Of a stretch of DNA of 64,000 bases, positions 36,668 through 44,625 are shown in pieces (position 1 is the first letter of the stretch; the number at the start of each line of letters is the position of its first letter). The stretch covers positions 558,001 through 622,000 of the forward strand of contig NZ_CP031705.1 of NCBI RefSeq assembly GCF_022701255.1. The letters are read 5' to 3'. The notes under the pieces were generated by a model. It had not been told where the DNA came from. It saw only the letters and a program-made list of their open reading frames with translations, and did not search any database. Made by a program: the position numbers and the translations under genes. Source of the DNA: Microcoleus vaginatus HSN003 (GTDB lineage: Bacteria > Cyanobacteriota > Cyanobacteriia > Cyanobacteriales > Microcoleaceae).

Positions 36668-36879
36668 GCAATTAGGAGTTTTGAAGGAAGAAAACTGAAA
36701 GATTGCTCCACAGATAAATTCTGGGGATGGGGGTAAAGAAACTAAGTTTTCTGATAGCCAGCAATCTCAAAACAATTTTTGCTGATTTTCCCTAGATTTA
36801 TCTAGAAATTTCAGAGCAATTGTTGATCAATCGTCTTACTTCGGCTTTCCAACTTAGGCCTTACTTTAGGGGGTAAGGA
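36668..36879. other. 212-bp spacer downstream of psaI
   Basis: No gene seen between the terminator and the psaI stop. Together with the lipoprotein leader it makes a 338-bp stretch with only the terminator in it. Confidence 0.5.
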
Positions 36880-36996
36880 TCAGGCGTCGCTTTCAATGTA
36901 GATAAACAACAAACCCATTACCACAACGGGCATCACCCAGGTAATAACCGGAATCAAAATCCAAGGCAAGAAAGAAGCAGCGTAGGAACCTGTCAT
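36880..36996 (-). CDS. psaI: photosystem I reaction centre subunit VIII
   Basis: 38 aa ([20 protein letters not shown] ... FIYIESDA). The single membrane helix with '[20 protein letters not shown]' and the acidic 'YIESDA' end are diagnostic for PsaI, a small subunit at the trimer interface that stabilises PsaL. It lies 57 bp downstream of psaL on the same strand, so the two form an operon ending at the terminator at 36632-36667. Confidence 0.92.
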   Translation of the reverse strand: MTGSYAASFLPWILIPVITWVMPVVVMGLLFIYIESDA

Positions 36997-37053
36997 ATCA
37001 AATTCTCCAAACTAAAGTTAGTGTGTTCCAACAGGGATATTTGGGAGTCGAGT

Positions 37054-37563
37054 CTAATTATTGACTAAACCCCGGAAAATGGCATCGAGGCCATTAAAGT
37101 TTTCGAGTAAGAAGTAGGCAAGAAAGACGCCGCCCATCCCGCCAATGAAGAAACCAGCGGTATACTGGCTCCACCCTTCAGAATTTCTGAGGGCATCGGG
37201 GGTCATGGGATTAGCGCTAGGGTAGCTGGTGTCGTCTTGTTTGAAAGAGACTAAACCGTAAAGAGACAGACCTATTGTGCCAAGCAGAACTAAGACGAGG
37301 GCTGTATATAATCCGCCGAGATTAGCTGCTTCTCCATAATCCCGCAGGGGTCCGAAGACGATTTGGGGGCCGATGAGGAAATAACCGTGTGCCAAACCGA
37401 TTTCTAGACCTCGAACTAGGGGCGAGAGTCCTTTGCGGTAGATGGGCAAGTTCCCAAGGTATGCTTTTGTGAAATCAGAAGCACTGATGGGGGTGGCTAG
37501 ATGACCCGTGAAGGGGTCGCCGTTAAAGGGTTTAATAAGCTCTGCATCTCTGGGATCGGGCAT
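37054..37563 (-). CDS. psaL: photosystem I reaction centre subunit XI
   Basis: 169 aa from the ATG at 37563 (MPDPRDAELIKPFNGDPFTG), chosen because known PsaL proteins begin near 'IKPYNGDPF' and a GCGAGGACAAACAGAAT site precedes it; the frame also allows a start at 37605. Membrane helices at 'GYFLIGPQIVFGPL', 'LYTALVLVLLGTIGLSLYGL' and 'YTAGFFIGGMGGVFLAYFLL'. PsaL forms the trimerisation/tetramerisation domain of PSI in the thylakoid membrane and binds chlorophyll and carotenoid. First gene of the psaL-psaI operon. Confidence 0.95.
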   Translation of the reverse strand: MPDPRDAELIKPFNGDPFTGHLATPISASDFTKAYLGNLPIYRKGLSPLVRGLEIGLAHGYFLIGPQIVFGPLRDYGEAANLGGLYTALVLVLLGTIGLSLYGLVSFKQDDTSYPSANPMTPDALRNSEGWSQYTAGFFIGGMGGVFLAYFLLENFNGLDAIFRGLVNN

Positions 37564-37677
37564 ATTCTGTTTGTCCTCGCAGTTTAATAAAGTTGAGGCG
37601 TTCAAGTCATATTTTACGCAGGGACGTGTTTCCTATTTGCATAATTGGCAGCAAGCTTTAGAAAAGTTCACTATTCT

Positions 37678-38394
37678 TTAGTTTTTGGAAGAATTTTTCT
37701 TTTGCCTCTTATACCAGAAAGCGAGTCGATCGGGCGACACTCCCAGGTAATAAGCGATGATTACTATTTGATTAATGGCGGTGGTTTTGATCACCCCAAG
37801 CTGCTGCCAGCGACGGGCGGATGTCAGCACAGGGTGAGGTACTATTTCGATGCGGCCTTGTTTTTTCAACCGATGCACCAATTGAAAGTCTTCCATGAGG
37901 GGCAAGTCGGGAAAACCGCCGATTTGGTCAAAGGTAGCTGCGTTGAGGAAAAGGGCTTGATCGCCGTAGGGCATTTGCAGAAACTTCGATCGCCAGTTTA
38001 CCCCTTTTTCTACCAGCCGGAGGCTGAGCCTGCGGGCGTCAATCTTGAGTTCAAAGGCCCCCGCTATGGTGGATTCGTTAGCTAGTGCCCGACGCGCATA
38101 AGAGTCGTACCCACGGGGCAAAAGAGTATCTGCGTGGAGAAACAGCAATATCTCTCCTGTAGCAGCAGCAGCACCTGCATTCATTTGGGTGGCGCGGCCT
38201 GGGGCGGTGGAGATAACTCGCACGCCCCAAGATTTTGCTATATCTGCTGTACCGTCGCTGCTGCCGCCGTCGGCGACAATTATTTCGACATTTTTAGCCT
38301 CAAGGGCGGTGGAGATGACTGGGGCAATTGTAGATGCTTCGTTTAAGACTGGAATGATAAGGGAAATTTTGAGATTGGGATTTTCTGGCGACAT
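37678..38394 (-). CDS. TIGR04283-family glycosyltransferase
   Basis: 238 aa GT2 enzyme. 'KISLIIPVLNEASTIAPVIS', 'VEIIVADGGSSDGTADIAKS', 'EILLFLHADTLLPRGYD' (metal-binding HAD) and 'GYPGDQALF'-type acceptor region (here MPYGDQALFLNAATFDQIGG). Family members are annotated as arsenosugar-pathway transferases, though most have no tested activity. The usual partner, a TIGR04282 protein, lies 400 bp upstream on the same strand (38799-39431). Confidence 0.85.
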   Translation of the reverse strand: MSPENPNLKISLIIPVLNEASTIAPVISTALEAKNVEIIVADGGSSDGTADIAKSWGVRVISTAPGRATQMNAGAAAATGEILLFLHADTLLPRGYDSYARRALANESTIAGAFELKIDARRLSLRLVEKGVNWRSKFLQMPYGDQALFLNAATFDQIGGFPDLPLMEDFQLVHRLKKQGRIEIVPHPVLTSARRWQQLGVIKTTAINQIVIIAYYLGVSPDRLAFWYKRQKKNSSKN

Positions 38395-38798
38395 ACAGAA
38401 TTAAGCAGCCCGTGAGAGAGGGCGGGTTTTGTACAAAGCTTATCTGTTATTTAGCCAATTTTTTACGTCGCGATCTCCCTTACATTGGGGCTTAACCTGG
38501 GAGGGGGAGTTTTGTACAAAGCAAAGCTTTTATGTGCTAATTTTTTACGCGGGGCCAGCGCCTACATTAGGCTTTCCTCTGGGCGGGTTTTGTACAAAGC
38601 TTATTGGTTATTTGCTAATTTATTTGTTAATTTTTGGCTTGTTCTCGCGCCTGGGACTATTGTCCCAAGCGCTGTCTAACCACTACTGATATTCAGCATT
38701 TGGTTAGACAAATACACTTACTATATTATGGCTTTCTGGTTTAATAATCAAGTATTTTTGTCAAATTATATATTACAATTCCTAATAAGTGAGAAACG
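38395..38798. repeat. spacer with three copies of an about 80-bp tandem repeat
   Basis: Within this 404-bp spacer, units starting at about 38421, 38503 and 38581 share GGGCGGGTTTTGTACAAAGC, TTATTT.GCTAATTTTTTACG and CCTACATT.GGCTT. The TTTTGTACAAA cores lie 83 and 78 bp apart. No gene is visible. Confidence 0.7.
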
Positions 38799-39431
38799 TT
38801 AAATAGACTTTAGTTCTTTCAATATATTAATATCTAAACCGAGGAGGTCTTCTGGTATATCGATATCTGCCAGAGTGGGAAGATAAGCAATTTTGAGGTC
38901 AAGCTTTTGCGCGATCGCCCGCGTACAAGCAAATACTTCACTGGTTCCCCAGTTAATGCCGCCGAACAATTCGGGTATCGATCGCCGCAACCCGATCAGA
39001 TAATAACCTCCGTCTGCTGCGGGGCCCAAAACTACATCGTGCTGGCTCAGTTCCTCAAAAGCTTGTGCCATGATTTCGGCTTTCAAATCAGGACAATCTG
39101 TACCGATTATTGCAGTTTTTTCAACCCCTGAATTAAAAGATTTTTCAAACGCTGCTGTCATTCTTACGCCCAAATCGCCGTCTATTTGATTTTGACAAGA
39201 AATATCACTTCCCAACCACTCTTGCATCAGTTGTTGGCTGCCGCCGGCTCGGTAAATTTCTACCGATAATCGGCGGGATTTTTCGAGAGAGAGAGCGCAG
39301 GCGATCGTTCGTTGGGCCATCAAGCGGTGAAGGTTGGCAGCACCTGCTTTTCCCAGCACCGGAATAAGTCGAGTTTTGGTTGTTCCCGGTTCTGGATAGC
39401 GAGTGAAAACAATCAGTTTTTCGGGCATCAT
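38799..39431 (-). CDS. TIGR04282-family (DUF2064) nucleotidyl/glycosyltransferase
   Basis: 210 aa. 'KLIVFTRYPEPGTTKTRLIP' is the hallmark start of the DUF2064/TIGR04282 proteins (a GT-A-like, CobY/MobA-like fold), followed by 'AIIGTDCPDLKAEIMAQAFE' and 'VVLGPAADGGYYLIGL'. It probably makes a nucleotide sugar or transfers a sugar for the TIGR04283 partner at 37678-38394. The two genes are neighbours in many cyanobacteria. The substrate is unproven. Confidence 0.85.
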   Translation of the reverse strand: MMPEKLIVFTRYPEPGTTKTRLIPVLGKAGAANLHRLMAQRTIACALSLEKSRRLSVEIYRAGGSQQLMQEWLGSDISCQNQIDGDLGVRMTAAFEKSFNSGVEKTAIIGTDCPDLKAEIMAQAFEELSQHDVVLGPAADGGYYLIGLRRSIPELFGGINWGTSEVFACTRAIAQKLDLKIAYLPTLADIDIPEDLLGLDINILKELKSI

Positions 39432-39605
39432 TTATCGTTGATGAGTTTTCAAGGAAGGAACCTCAGAGGCGTAGAGGAAGAGAAGAGAAAGAGTTGATAA
39501 CTACTTCACAGATTGCCGATCGAGGTTGGTGGGTTAGGCAATGACTTAATTTAATCGCCGCGCCCAACCCACCACACAATAAATTTACTTAACAATAGCC
39601 AGCGG

Positions 39606-40574
39606 TTAGCTCATTTCTAGCATTCGCTGGATCGGCTGCAAGGCTGCTAGTTGAATATCGAGGGGCATGGTAATTTCGGGGGTTTGATTTTTTAGTGATA
39701 GATACAATTTTTCCAAGGTATTTAATCTCATGTGCGGGCATTCGTTGCAAGCACAGTTATTATTGGTTGAAGGAGCGGGGATGAAGCGTTTGTGCGGAGC
39801 TTGCTTTTGCATTTGGTGAATGATTCCCGGTTCAGTCGCGACAATAAAAGCTTGGCTGGAAGAGGTTTGAGAATATTGGAGCAAAGCGGTGGTGGAGCCG
39901 ATGTAATTGGCGTGGCGCAGCACGGGAGGTTCGCATTCTGGGTGGGCAATTATTTCTGCTTCGGGATTTTCGATTTTGAGTTGAACTATCTTTTTTTCTG
40001 AGAAGTTTTCGTGGACGATGCAGGCTCCTTGCCAAATCTCCATGTTTCTACCTGTTTGTTCCATGACGTAGCGGCCGAGATTGCGATCGGGCCCAAAAAT
40101 TATCGGCTGATTTTCGGGAATTTGGTTGACAATTTTAACCGCGTTAGAACTGGTGCAAATTATATCGCTCATTGCCTTAATTGCGGCGGTACAATTAATG
40201 TAGGAAATTACTAAATGTCCTGGTCGAGCGGCTTTGAAAGCTGCAAAGGCTTCGGGAGGGCAACTGTCGGCGAGGGAACACCCAGCATTTAAGTCTGGCA
40301 ACAATACTAATTTGTCGGGATTGAGAATTTTTGCGGTTTCAGCCATGAAATGAACTCCCGCAAAAACTATGACATCGGCGCTGGTGTTGGCGGCTTTGCG
40401 GGCAAGTTCTAGGGAGTCGCCAATGAAGTCTGCGATGTCTTGAATGTCGGAGTCTTGGTAATAGTGGGCGAGAATGACGGCGTTCAACTCTTGTTTGAGG
40501 GCGTTAATTGCTGCAAACAAGTCGTTGGGCAGTCGGGTTTGAGTAAAGTTCGGAGCAGGTGCGGTGGTAAACAC
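39606..40574 (-). CDS. nadA: quinolinate synthase
   Basis: 322 aa. NadA condenses iminoaspartate (from NadB) with dihydroxyacetone phosphate to quinolinate, the first steps of de novo NAD synthesis. '[20 protein letters not shown]' is the N-terminal signature. The three [4Fe-4S] cysteines are in '[10 protein letters not shown]', '[10 protein letters not shown]' and 'CNECPHM'. Length is normal for the cyanobacterial form. No nadB or nadC is adjacent. Confidence 0.95.
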   Translation of the reverse strand: MFTTAPAPNFTQTRLPNDLFAAINALKQELNAVILAHYYQDSDIQDIADFIGDSLELARKAANTSADVIVFAGVHFMAETAKILNPDKLVLLPDLNAGCSLADSCPPEAFAAFKAARPGHLVISYINCTAAIKAMSDIICTSSNAVKIVNQIPENQPIIFGPDRNLGRYVMEQTGRNMEIWQGACIVHENFSEKKIVQLKIENPEAEIIAHPECEPPVLRHANYIGSTTALLQYSQTSSSQAFIVATEPGIIHQMQKQAPHKRFIPAPSTNNNCACNECPHMRLNTLEKLYLSLKNQTPEITMPLDIQLAALQPIQRMLEMS

Positions 40575-40785
40575 AGTTAGAATATTCCGGGGAAGGTGGC
40601 GAAGACAGCTAAAGTGTATTTTGAATTATAGTTGAATTCACCAAAAAGTGCTGGCTGTTCAGTGGAGCCCGTCTAAAATCTCAAATCTCAAATCCAAAAT
40701 ATGCTGCGGGAGAGTGCAAAAATTGGTCGCTGTTTCTTATGCTGAGTAAGAAGGGGCTAGGGATTGATCGCACATAACAAATGAA

Positions 40786-41703
40786 ATGAATAAAGCTAAA
40801 TCTATCAAAATTGCGGTGGTGGGGGATGTTCACGATCGCTGGGAACCTGAAGACGGCGAGGCCCTGAAGCATCTGGGCGTTGATTTGGTGCTGTTTGTGG
40901 GGGATTTTGGCAATGAGTCGGTGGAGGTGGTGCGGGCGATCGCCCAATTGGACATTCCGAAAGCAGCGGTGTTTGGGAACCACGACGCTTGGTACACGGC
41001 GACAGAGTGGGGCCGCAGTCAGTGCCCTTACGATCGCACTCAAGAAAATTGGGTAAAACAGCAGTTAGATTTAATGGGAGAAGCTCACGTCGGTTACCGG
41101 AAGCGTGATTTTCCAGAATTGGGCGTAACTGTGGTGGGAAGCCGCCCGTTTACTTGGGGGGGCTCGGAGTGGAAGTACGGGGATTTTTACTCGGAGTGGT
41201 TTGGGGTAGAGAGTTTTGAAGAGTCAGCGCGACGCATTGCAGAAGCTGCAGCGGAGGCGCACTGCGAAAATGTGATTTTTTTGGGTCACACGGGCCCGAC
41301 GGGGTTGGGAGAGGCTCCTGAAGACCCCTGCGGGCGAGATTGGAAGCCGCTGGGAGGGGATTGGGGCGACCCGGATTTTGCCGAGGCGATCGATCGAACT
41401 CGTACCACAGGAAAGCACATACCGCTGGTAACTTTTGGTCATATGCACCACAAACTGCGGCACACCAAGCACGAGTTGCGGAAGTCGCTGCAGGTGAGTG
41501 CGGAGGGTACAGTTTATTTGAATGCGGCCAGCGTACCGCGAATTGTGGAGAGAGAGTGCTCGAAACTGCGGAATTTCTCGATCGTCCTGCTGGAAAATGG
41601 CTCGGTATCGGAAGTGTCTTTGGTTTGGCTGGGGGCGGATTTTGCGGTGGGCTTAGAACAAATTCTTTATCGGCGCACTGAATCTGCGGCTATTTGTAGT
41701 TAG
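40786..41703 (+). CDS. TIGR04168-type metallophosphoesterase
   Basis: 305 aa, calcineurin-like phosphoesterase: 'IAVVGDVHDRWEPEDGEAL' (D-x-H), 'DLVLFVGDFGNES' (GD), 'KAAVFGNHDAW' (GNHD), 'VIFLGHTGPTG' (GH) and 'VTFGHMHHKLR' (GHxH), giving the full two-metal site. It belongs to a cyanobacterium/plant subfamily; the phosphate substrate is unknown. It stands immediately upstream of the tRNA-Ser gene in which the island integrated. Confidence 0.88.
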   Translation: MNKAKSIKIAVVGDVHDRWEPEDGEALKHLGVDLVLFVGDFGNESVEVVRAIAQLDIPKAAVFGNHDAWYTATEWGRSQCPYDRTQENWVKQQLDLMGEAHVGYRKRDFPELGVTVVGSRPFTWGGSEWKYGDFYSEWFGVESFEESARRIAEAAAEAHCENVIFLGHTGPTGLGEAPEDPCGRDWKPLGGDWGDPDFAEAIDRTRTTGKHIPLVTFGHMHHKLRHTKHELRKSLQVSAEGTVYLNAASVPRIVERECSKLRNFSIVLLENGSVSEVSLVWLGADFAVGLEQILYRRTESAAICS

Positions 41704-41737
41704 AGACAATTGCTGGTATGATAAAATTTATGCACCC

Positions 41738-41824
41738 GGAGAGGTGGCAGAGTGGTCGAATGCGCTCGACTTGAAATCGAGTGTGGCAGTGATGTCACCG
41801 TGGGTTCAAATCCCACCCTCTCCG
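41738..41824 (+). tRNA. tRNA-Ser (anticodon UGA)
   Basis: 87 nt. Acceptor GGAGAGG/CCTCTCC with discriminator G, anticodon stem CTCGA/TCGAG, loop CTTGAAA (anticodon TGA), long variable arm (GTGGCAGTGATGTCAC) and T-loop TTCAAAT. CCA is not encoded. The 3' 20 nt form attL of the inserted island, which leaves the tRNA intact. Confidence 0.95.
41805..41824 (+). other. attL of the island
   Basis: 20 bp shared exactly with 51960-51979. It covers the T-arm loop, T-stem and acceptor 3' strand of tRNA-Ser, the usual crossover place for tRNA-targeting tyrosine recombinases. Confidence 0.9.
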
Positions 41825-41902
41825 CTTGATAATTCTCTTGTCTATCAAGGGTTTCACGTTAATTACATAACAAGAAAAACCGTTTTCCGCTCAACTTTCG
41901 CG

Positions 41903-42175
41903 CTAATGGTTTTCTAATATTTCCAAAACCGCCTCCATATCTGCCAAGTTTGCGCCGGACTTTTTGCGCCGCGCTTTCAACTGGTTGAGCAGGTCGGCCG
42001 GCTCTGGGAATTCTGCGACGGTCGGAGCTGAGTTTTTATTTGCTTCCCGATCGCGCCGCGCTTCCTTGAGCTCTTGCTCCAACATCTGCACCTTCAGTCC
42101 TAAATCGCCGTTGCGCTCGTGTAACTGATTCAGTTCTGCATCCCATTCTGTAAGTTGCTTGTTGGCCGCTTTCAA
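41903..42175 (-). CDS. coiled-coil protein of unknown function
   Basis: 90 aa. Residues 5-50 form a heptad-patterned coiled coil ('LTEWDAELNQLHERNGDLGL', 'VQMLEQELKEARRDREANK'), followed by 'PADLLNQLKARRKKSGANLA'. Last gene of the island before attL, 32 bp behind the RHH-like gene on the same strand, so a partner of that protein is likely. I recognise no family. Confidence 0.6.
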   Translation of the reverse strand: MKAANKQLTEWDAELNQLHERNGDLGLKVQMLEQELKEARRDREANKNSAPTVAEFPEPADLLNQLKARRKKSGANLADMEAVLEILENH

Positions 42176-42207
42176 TTCCTGCCTGAGCGATTCATCGTTG
42201 CCATCGC

Positions 42208-42537
42208 TCAGGCACTCAATTTTCCCAGCCGTTCCTCAATGGCGGCCATACGCTCCATCACGGGGTCAAGACTTGAACTTACAGCCTTGTCTACAATGTC
42301 TACAATATCTGTAGACACGACGCTATCATTGCTTCGTGTAGACAAATTTGTAGACGGTGTAGACACAATATCGTTACTTGCTGTAGACAGTGCAGACACC
42401 GCTGTAGACGTGCCTGAGACTTCCTTGAGAATGCGTTGTGCAGCTTGACTTACCGACTCACCCTCTAGCCTCTGAGCTTCTATCCAGTTCAGGAAGTGAC
42501 CGGAAGCTCTAAACGATACGACTTGACTTTGACTCAT
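42208..42537 (-). CDS. ribbon-helix-helix-like DNA-binding protein
   Basis: 109 aa from the ATG at 42537. Residues 1-38 fit an RHH (Arc/MetJ/CopG-like) domain: strand 'SQVVSFRA', helix 'GHFLNWIEAQRL', turn GES, helix 'VSQAAQRILKEV'. Residues 40-85 are a Ser/Thr/Val/Asp-rich linker whose DNA is packed with TGTAGACA words, and the C-terminus is a short helix ('VMERMAAIEERLGKL'). Five more exact copies of the word lie in the 84 bp before the start. Autoregulation or centromere binding through these sites is the natural inference. An upstream TTG (42579) is an unlikely start. Confidence 0.65.
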   Translation of the reverse strand: MSQSQVVSFRASGHFLNWIEAQRLEGESVSQAAQRILKEVSGTSTAVSALSTASNDIVSTPSTNLSTRSNDSVVSTDIVDIVDKAVSSSLDPVMERMAAIEERLGKLSA

Positions 42538-42621
42538 TGTAGACACCTGTATACAGTATTTGTCTACAATAACTGACAACTGTCTACACTGTCAACAAAT
42601 TGTCTACAAAACTTGTAGACA
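42288..42621. repeat. TGTAGACA word array A
   Basis: Eleven exact copies of TGTAGACA or its complement TGTCTACA at 42288, 42297, 42310, 42337, 42358, 42382, 42538, 42561, 42581, 42601 and 42614 (start positions), plus TGTAGACG at 42349 and 42403 and TGCAGACA at 42391. Five exact copies are in the non-coding leader of the RHH-like gene and six inside it, in both orientations and two codon phases. Confidence 0.9.
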
Positions 42622-42646
42622 CAAAAATCCCCCAGTTAAGGGGGAT
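42622..42646 (-). terminator. intrinsic terminator after the primase gene
   Basis: On the minus strand ATCCCCC, loop TTAACT, GGGGGAT, then TTTTTG. It follows the primase stop (42659) by 13 bp and separates it from the RHH-like gene. Confidence 0.85.
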
Positions 42647-42658
42647 GAGATTTAGCCG

Positions 42659-43236
42659 TTAGTCAGCGACTTCCAAGTCCTTGGGGTTCAGCCATGTAGT
42701 AAAACTTCCATCAGGTTTGAGGCAAGTAATCTCTTTGTATTTGCTGATTGCATCCACCACCAACTCTAGGCCCGCTAGCTGTTCAGCGTATTTTGTGCCG
42801 ATGTAACGGACTCGCAGTCCTTTCTTGGCTTCTACAGTCTTGGGCTGGGTTAGCATTTCCACCAACTTTTGCCGCTCGCTGTCGGTAAGTTGAGAGAGTA
42901 AATTACACACTTCCGCAAAAGGTGAGGAAATTGAGTTACCTGAGTTACCACCGCTCTGTGCAAGGGTTTGTGAGTTACCAACTGAGTTACCAATATTTTC
43001 TGGTAACTCAGTTGGTAACTCTGTAACGCTTACTGTGTCTACTGGTAACTCTGGTAACTCAATTTTGTGAGTTAGTTGGAGATTTTGCACAAAGTTAACT
43101 CCAAGCAAGTATTTTTGTCCCTTTCTCCCTATTTCATCACGTCCGTTGTATCGGTGAATTTGTACTTTAGGAAAAATCTCGCACAACCTTGCATACAACT
43201 GGTTTACAGCCTTTACGGGGGCGTCATACTTGTTAG
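42659..43236 (-). pseudogene. primase/helicase, C-terminal fragment beyond the IS
   Basis: With the IS and one TTAG copy removed, the middle fragment ('LVWNELSN') joins in frame to KYDAPVKAVNQLYARLCEIF and runs to the stop at 42659. It contains a winged-helix-like DNA-binding region ('FPKVQIHRYNGRDEIGRKGQ'), a linker with four ELP and four GNS triplets written with the same DNA octamer, and a C-terminal domain ('LRVRYIGTKYAEQLAGLELV') resembling small cyanobacterial KOW/SH3-like tails. On its own a 179-aa product could start at about 43198, but it lacks the catalytic parts. Confidence 0.75.
42934..43061. repeat. GAGTTACC octamer array
   Basis: Eight exact copies in 128 bp: GAGTTACC at 42934, 42943, 42973 and 42985, then the complement GGTAACTC at 43003, 43015, 43045 and 43054. 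The four-plus-four inverted layout lies in the coding region for the primase linker. On the coding strand one half reads GAG-TTA-CC (Glu-Leu-Pro) and the other GGT-AAC-TC (Gly-Asn-Ser). Confidence 0.9.
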
Positions 43237-44625
43237 CCCTCTTTTGTCACTCTCGTGGTAGTATAAGCAGTGACACACCCCAAAAGCATTGCCAGTCCTA
43301 TGGTAGAGCCTCGTAAACCAGTACCCACAGTCAAATTTATAGATGAATACTGTCAAATTTACCAAAACATATTTCCAGAAGTTAGGAGCTTTGAAGCTTT
43401 TAAGTACTTACATATCGGTATGATATCGGACATAAAACGCAAAACACTACCATCAATAGCGAAAGTTATAGGGCTAGATAATCATCAAGGATTACACCAT
43501 TTTTTAACACAATCACCTTGGGATGTACAAGAATTAAGTCAGCAACGATTAGAATTAATATTATATGTACTTCAAGGGCGCCCAATAGTACTAATAATTG
43601 ATGAAACCGGAGATAAAAAAAAGGGGGATGCGACTGATTATGTAAAACGACAGTACATTGGAAATTTAGGTAAAACAGATAATGGTATCGTTGCAGTTAC
43701 AGCGTATGGTGTTTTATCTGGCATGACTTTTCCTCTATTATTTGAAGTTTATAAACCTAGAGAAAGACTGCAACCAGGAGATCAATACCTAACTAAACCT
43801 GAAATTGCAGCGAAAATGATCAAACAATTGCGTGCGATGGGATTTAAATTTAATCTTGTCCTAGCAGATAGTTTATACGGAGAGAGCAGTAAAAATTTTA
43901 TTCAAATACTAGATGAATTGAATCTAAATTTTATTGTGGCAATTCGCTCTAACCACAAAGCATGGGGAGTTACAGACGCGAAAGTCAAATATTCAGAGTG
44001 GCAAAGATTCAAACGTGTCTTCTCTGATTTAAGCTCGGAAGACAGATATATAAGAGAGATTATTTGTGGTGATAATCCGGAAATTAAATATTGGCAAATC
44101 ACAACTGATAAAGAGGAGCTTCCCAAAAACACTACTTGGTATGTAATGAGTAAATTTCCCAACATTACACCCAGAGACGTAGGTAATTTTTATGGTTTAA
44201 GAACTTGGGTAGAATATGGTTTGAAGCAAAGTAAAAACGAATTAGGATGGGCAGATTTTCGCTTAACTAATTATCCACAAATAGAAAAATGGTGGGAAAT
44301 TATTTTTAGCGCTTATTTGATGGTTAGCCTCCACTCTGAACAACTGCTAAAATTACCACCACAATCTGAATCTAATTTTTCATCACATCCTTGGTGGGAT
44401 AAAGGAAAGGGGTGGAAGAATATTCTTAACAACCTCCGTTTAATACTTCAACCATTTGTACTATTTAACTTTATTAAACCTTGGCTACAAGTTTTTACTG
44501 TTCCTAAGTTATCCGAGGGCTTTTTTAAGCTTCAAATGCTTGTCAATAATTTAACTCGTTCAATTTTTCAAAACCTCAATATCCCTTATGGCAAGTTTTC
44601 CTCTGCGTAGAGTGACAAAAGAGGG
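43237..44625. mobile_element. IS701-family insertion sequence
   Basis: A 1,389-bp element with perfect 17-bp terminal inverted repeats (CCCTCTTTTGTCACTCT) flanked by TTAG on both sides (43233-43236 and 44626-44629), a YTAR-type duplication. It is more A+T-rich than its surroundings and disrupts the primase/helicase gene. Removing the element and one TTAG restores the primase reading frame exactly. Confidence 0.93.
43270..44610 (+). CDS. IS701-family transposase
   Basis: 446 aa, intact. 'VLIIDETGDKKKGDATDYVK' (first Asp), 'RQYIGNLGKTDNGIVAVTAY', 'NLVLADSLYGESSKNFIQIL' (second Asp) and 'GLRTWVEYGLKQSKNELGWA' (Glu region) give the DDE arrangement of IS701-type enzymes. It may start at the ATG at 43300 (MVEPRKPVPTVKFIDEYCQI). 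It reads opposite to the island genes. Confidence 0.92.
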   Translation: MTHPKSIASPMVEPRKPVPTVKFIDEYCQIYQNIFPEVRSFEAFKYLHIGMISDIKRKTLPSIAKVIGLDNHQGLHHFLTQSPWDVQELSQQRLELILYVLQGRPIVLIIDETGDKKKGDATDYVKRQYIGNLGKTDNGIVAVTAYGVLSGMTFPLLFEVYKPRERLQPGDQYLTKPEIAAKMIKQLRAMGFKFNLVLADSLYGESSKNFIQILDELNLNFIVAIRSNHKAWGVTDAKVKYSEWQRFKRVFSDLSSEDRYIREIICGDNPEIKYWQITTDKEELPKNTTWYVMSKFPNITPRDVGNFYGLRTWVEYGLKQSKNELGWADFRLTNYPQIEKWWEIIFSAYLMVSLHSEQLLKLPPQSESNFSSHPWWDKGKGWKNILNNLRLILQPFVLFNFIKPWLQVFTVPKLSEGFFKLQMLVNNLTRSIFQNLNIPYGKFSSA

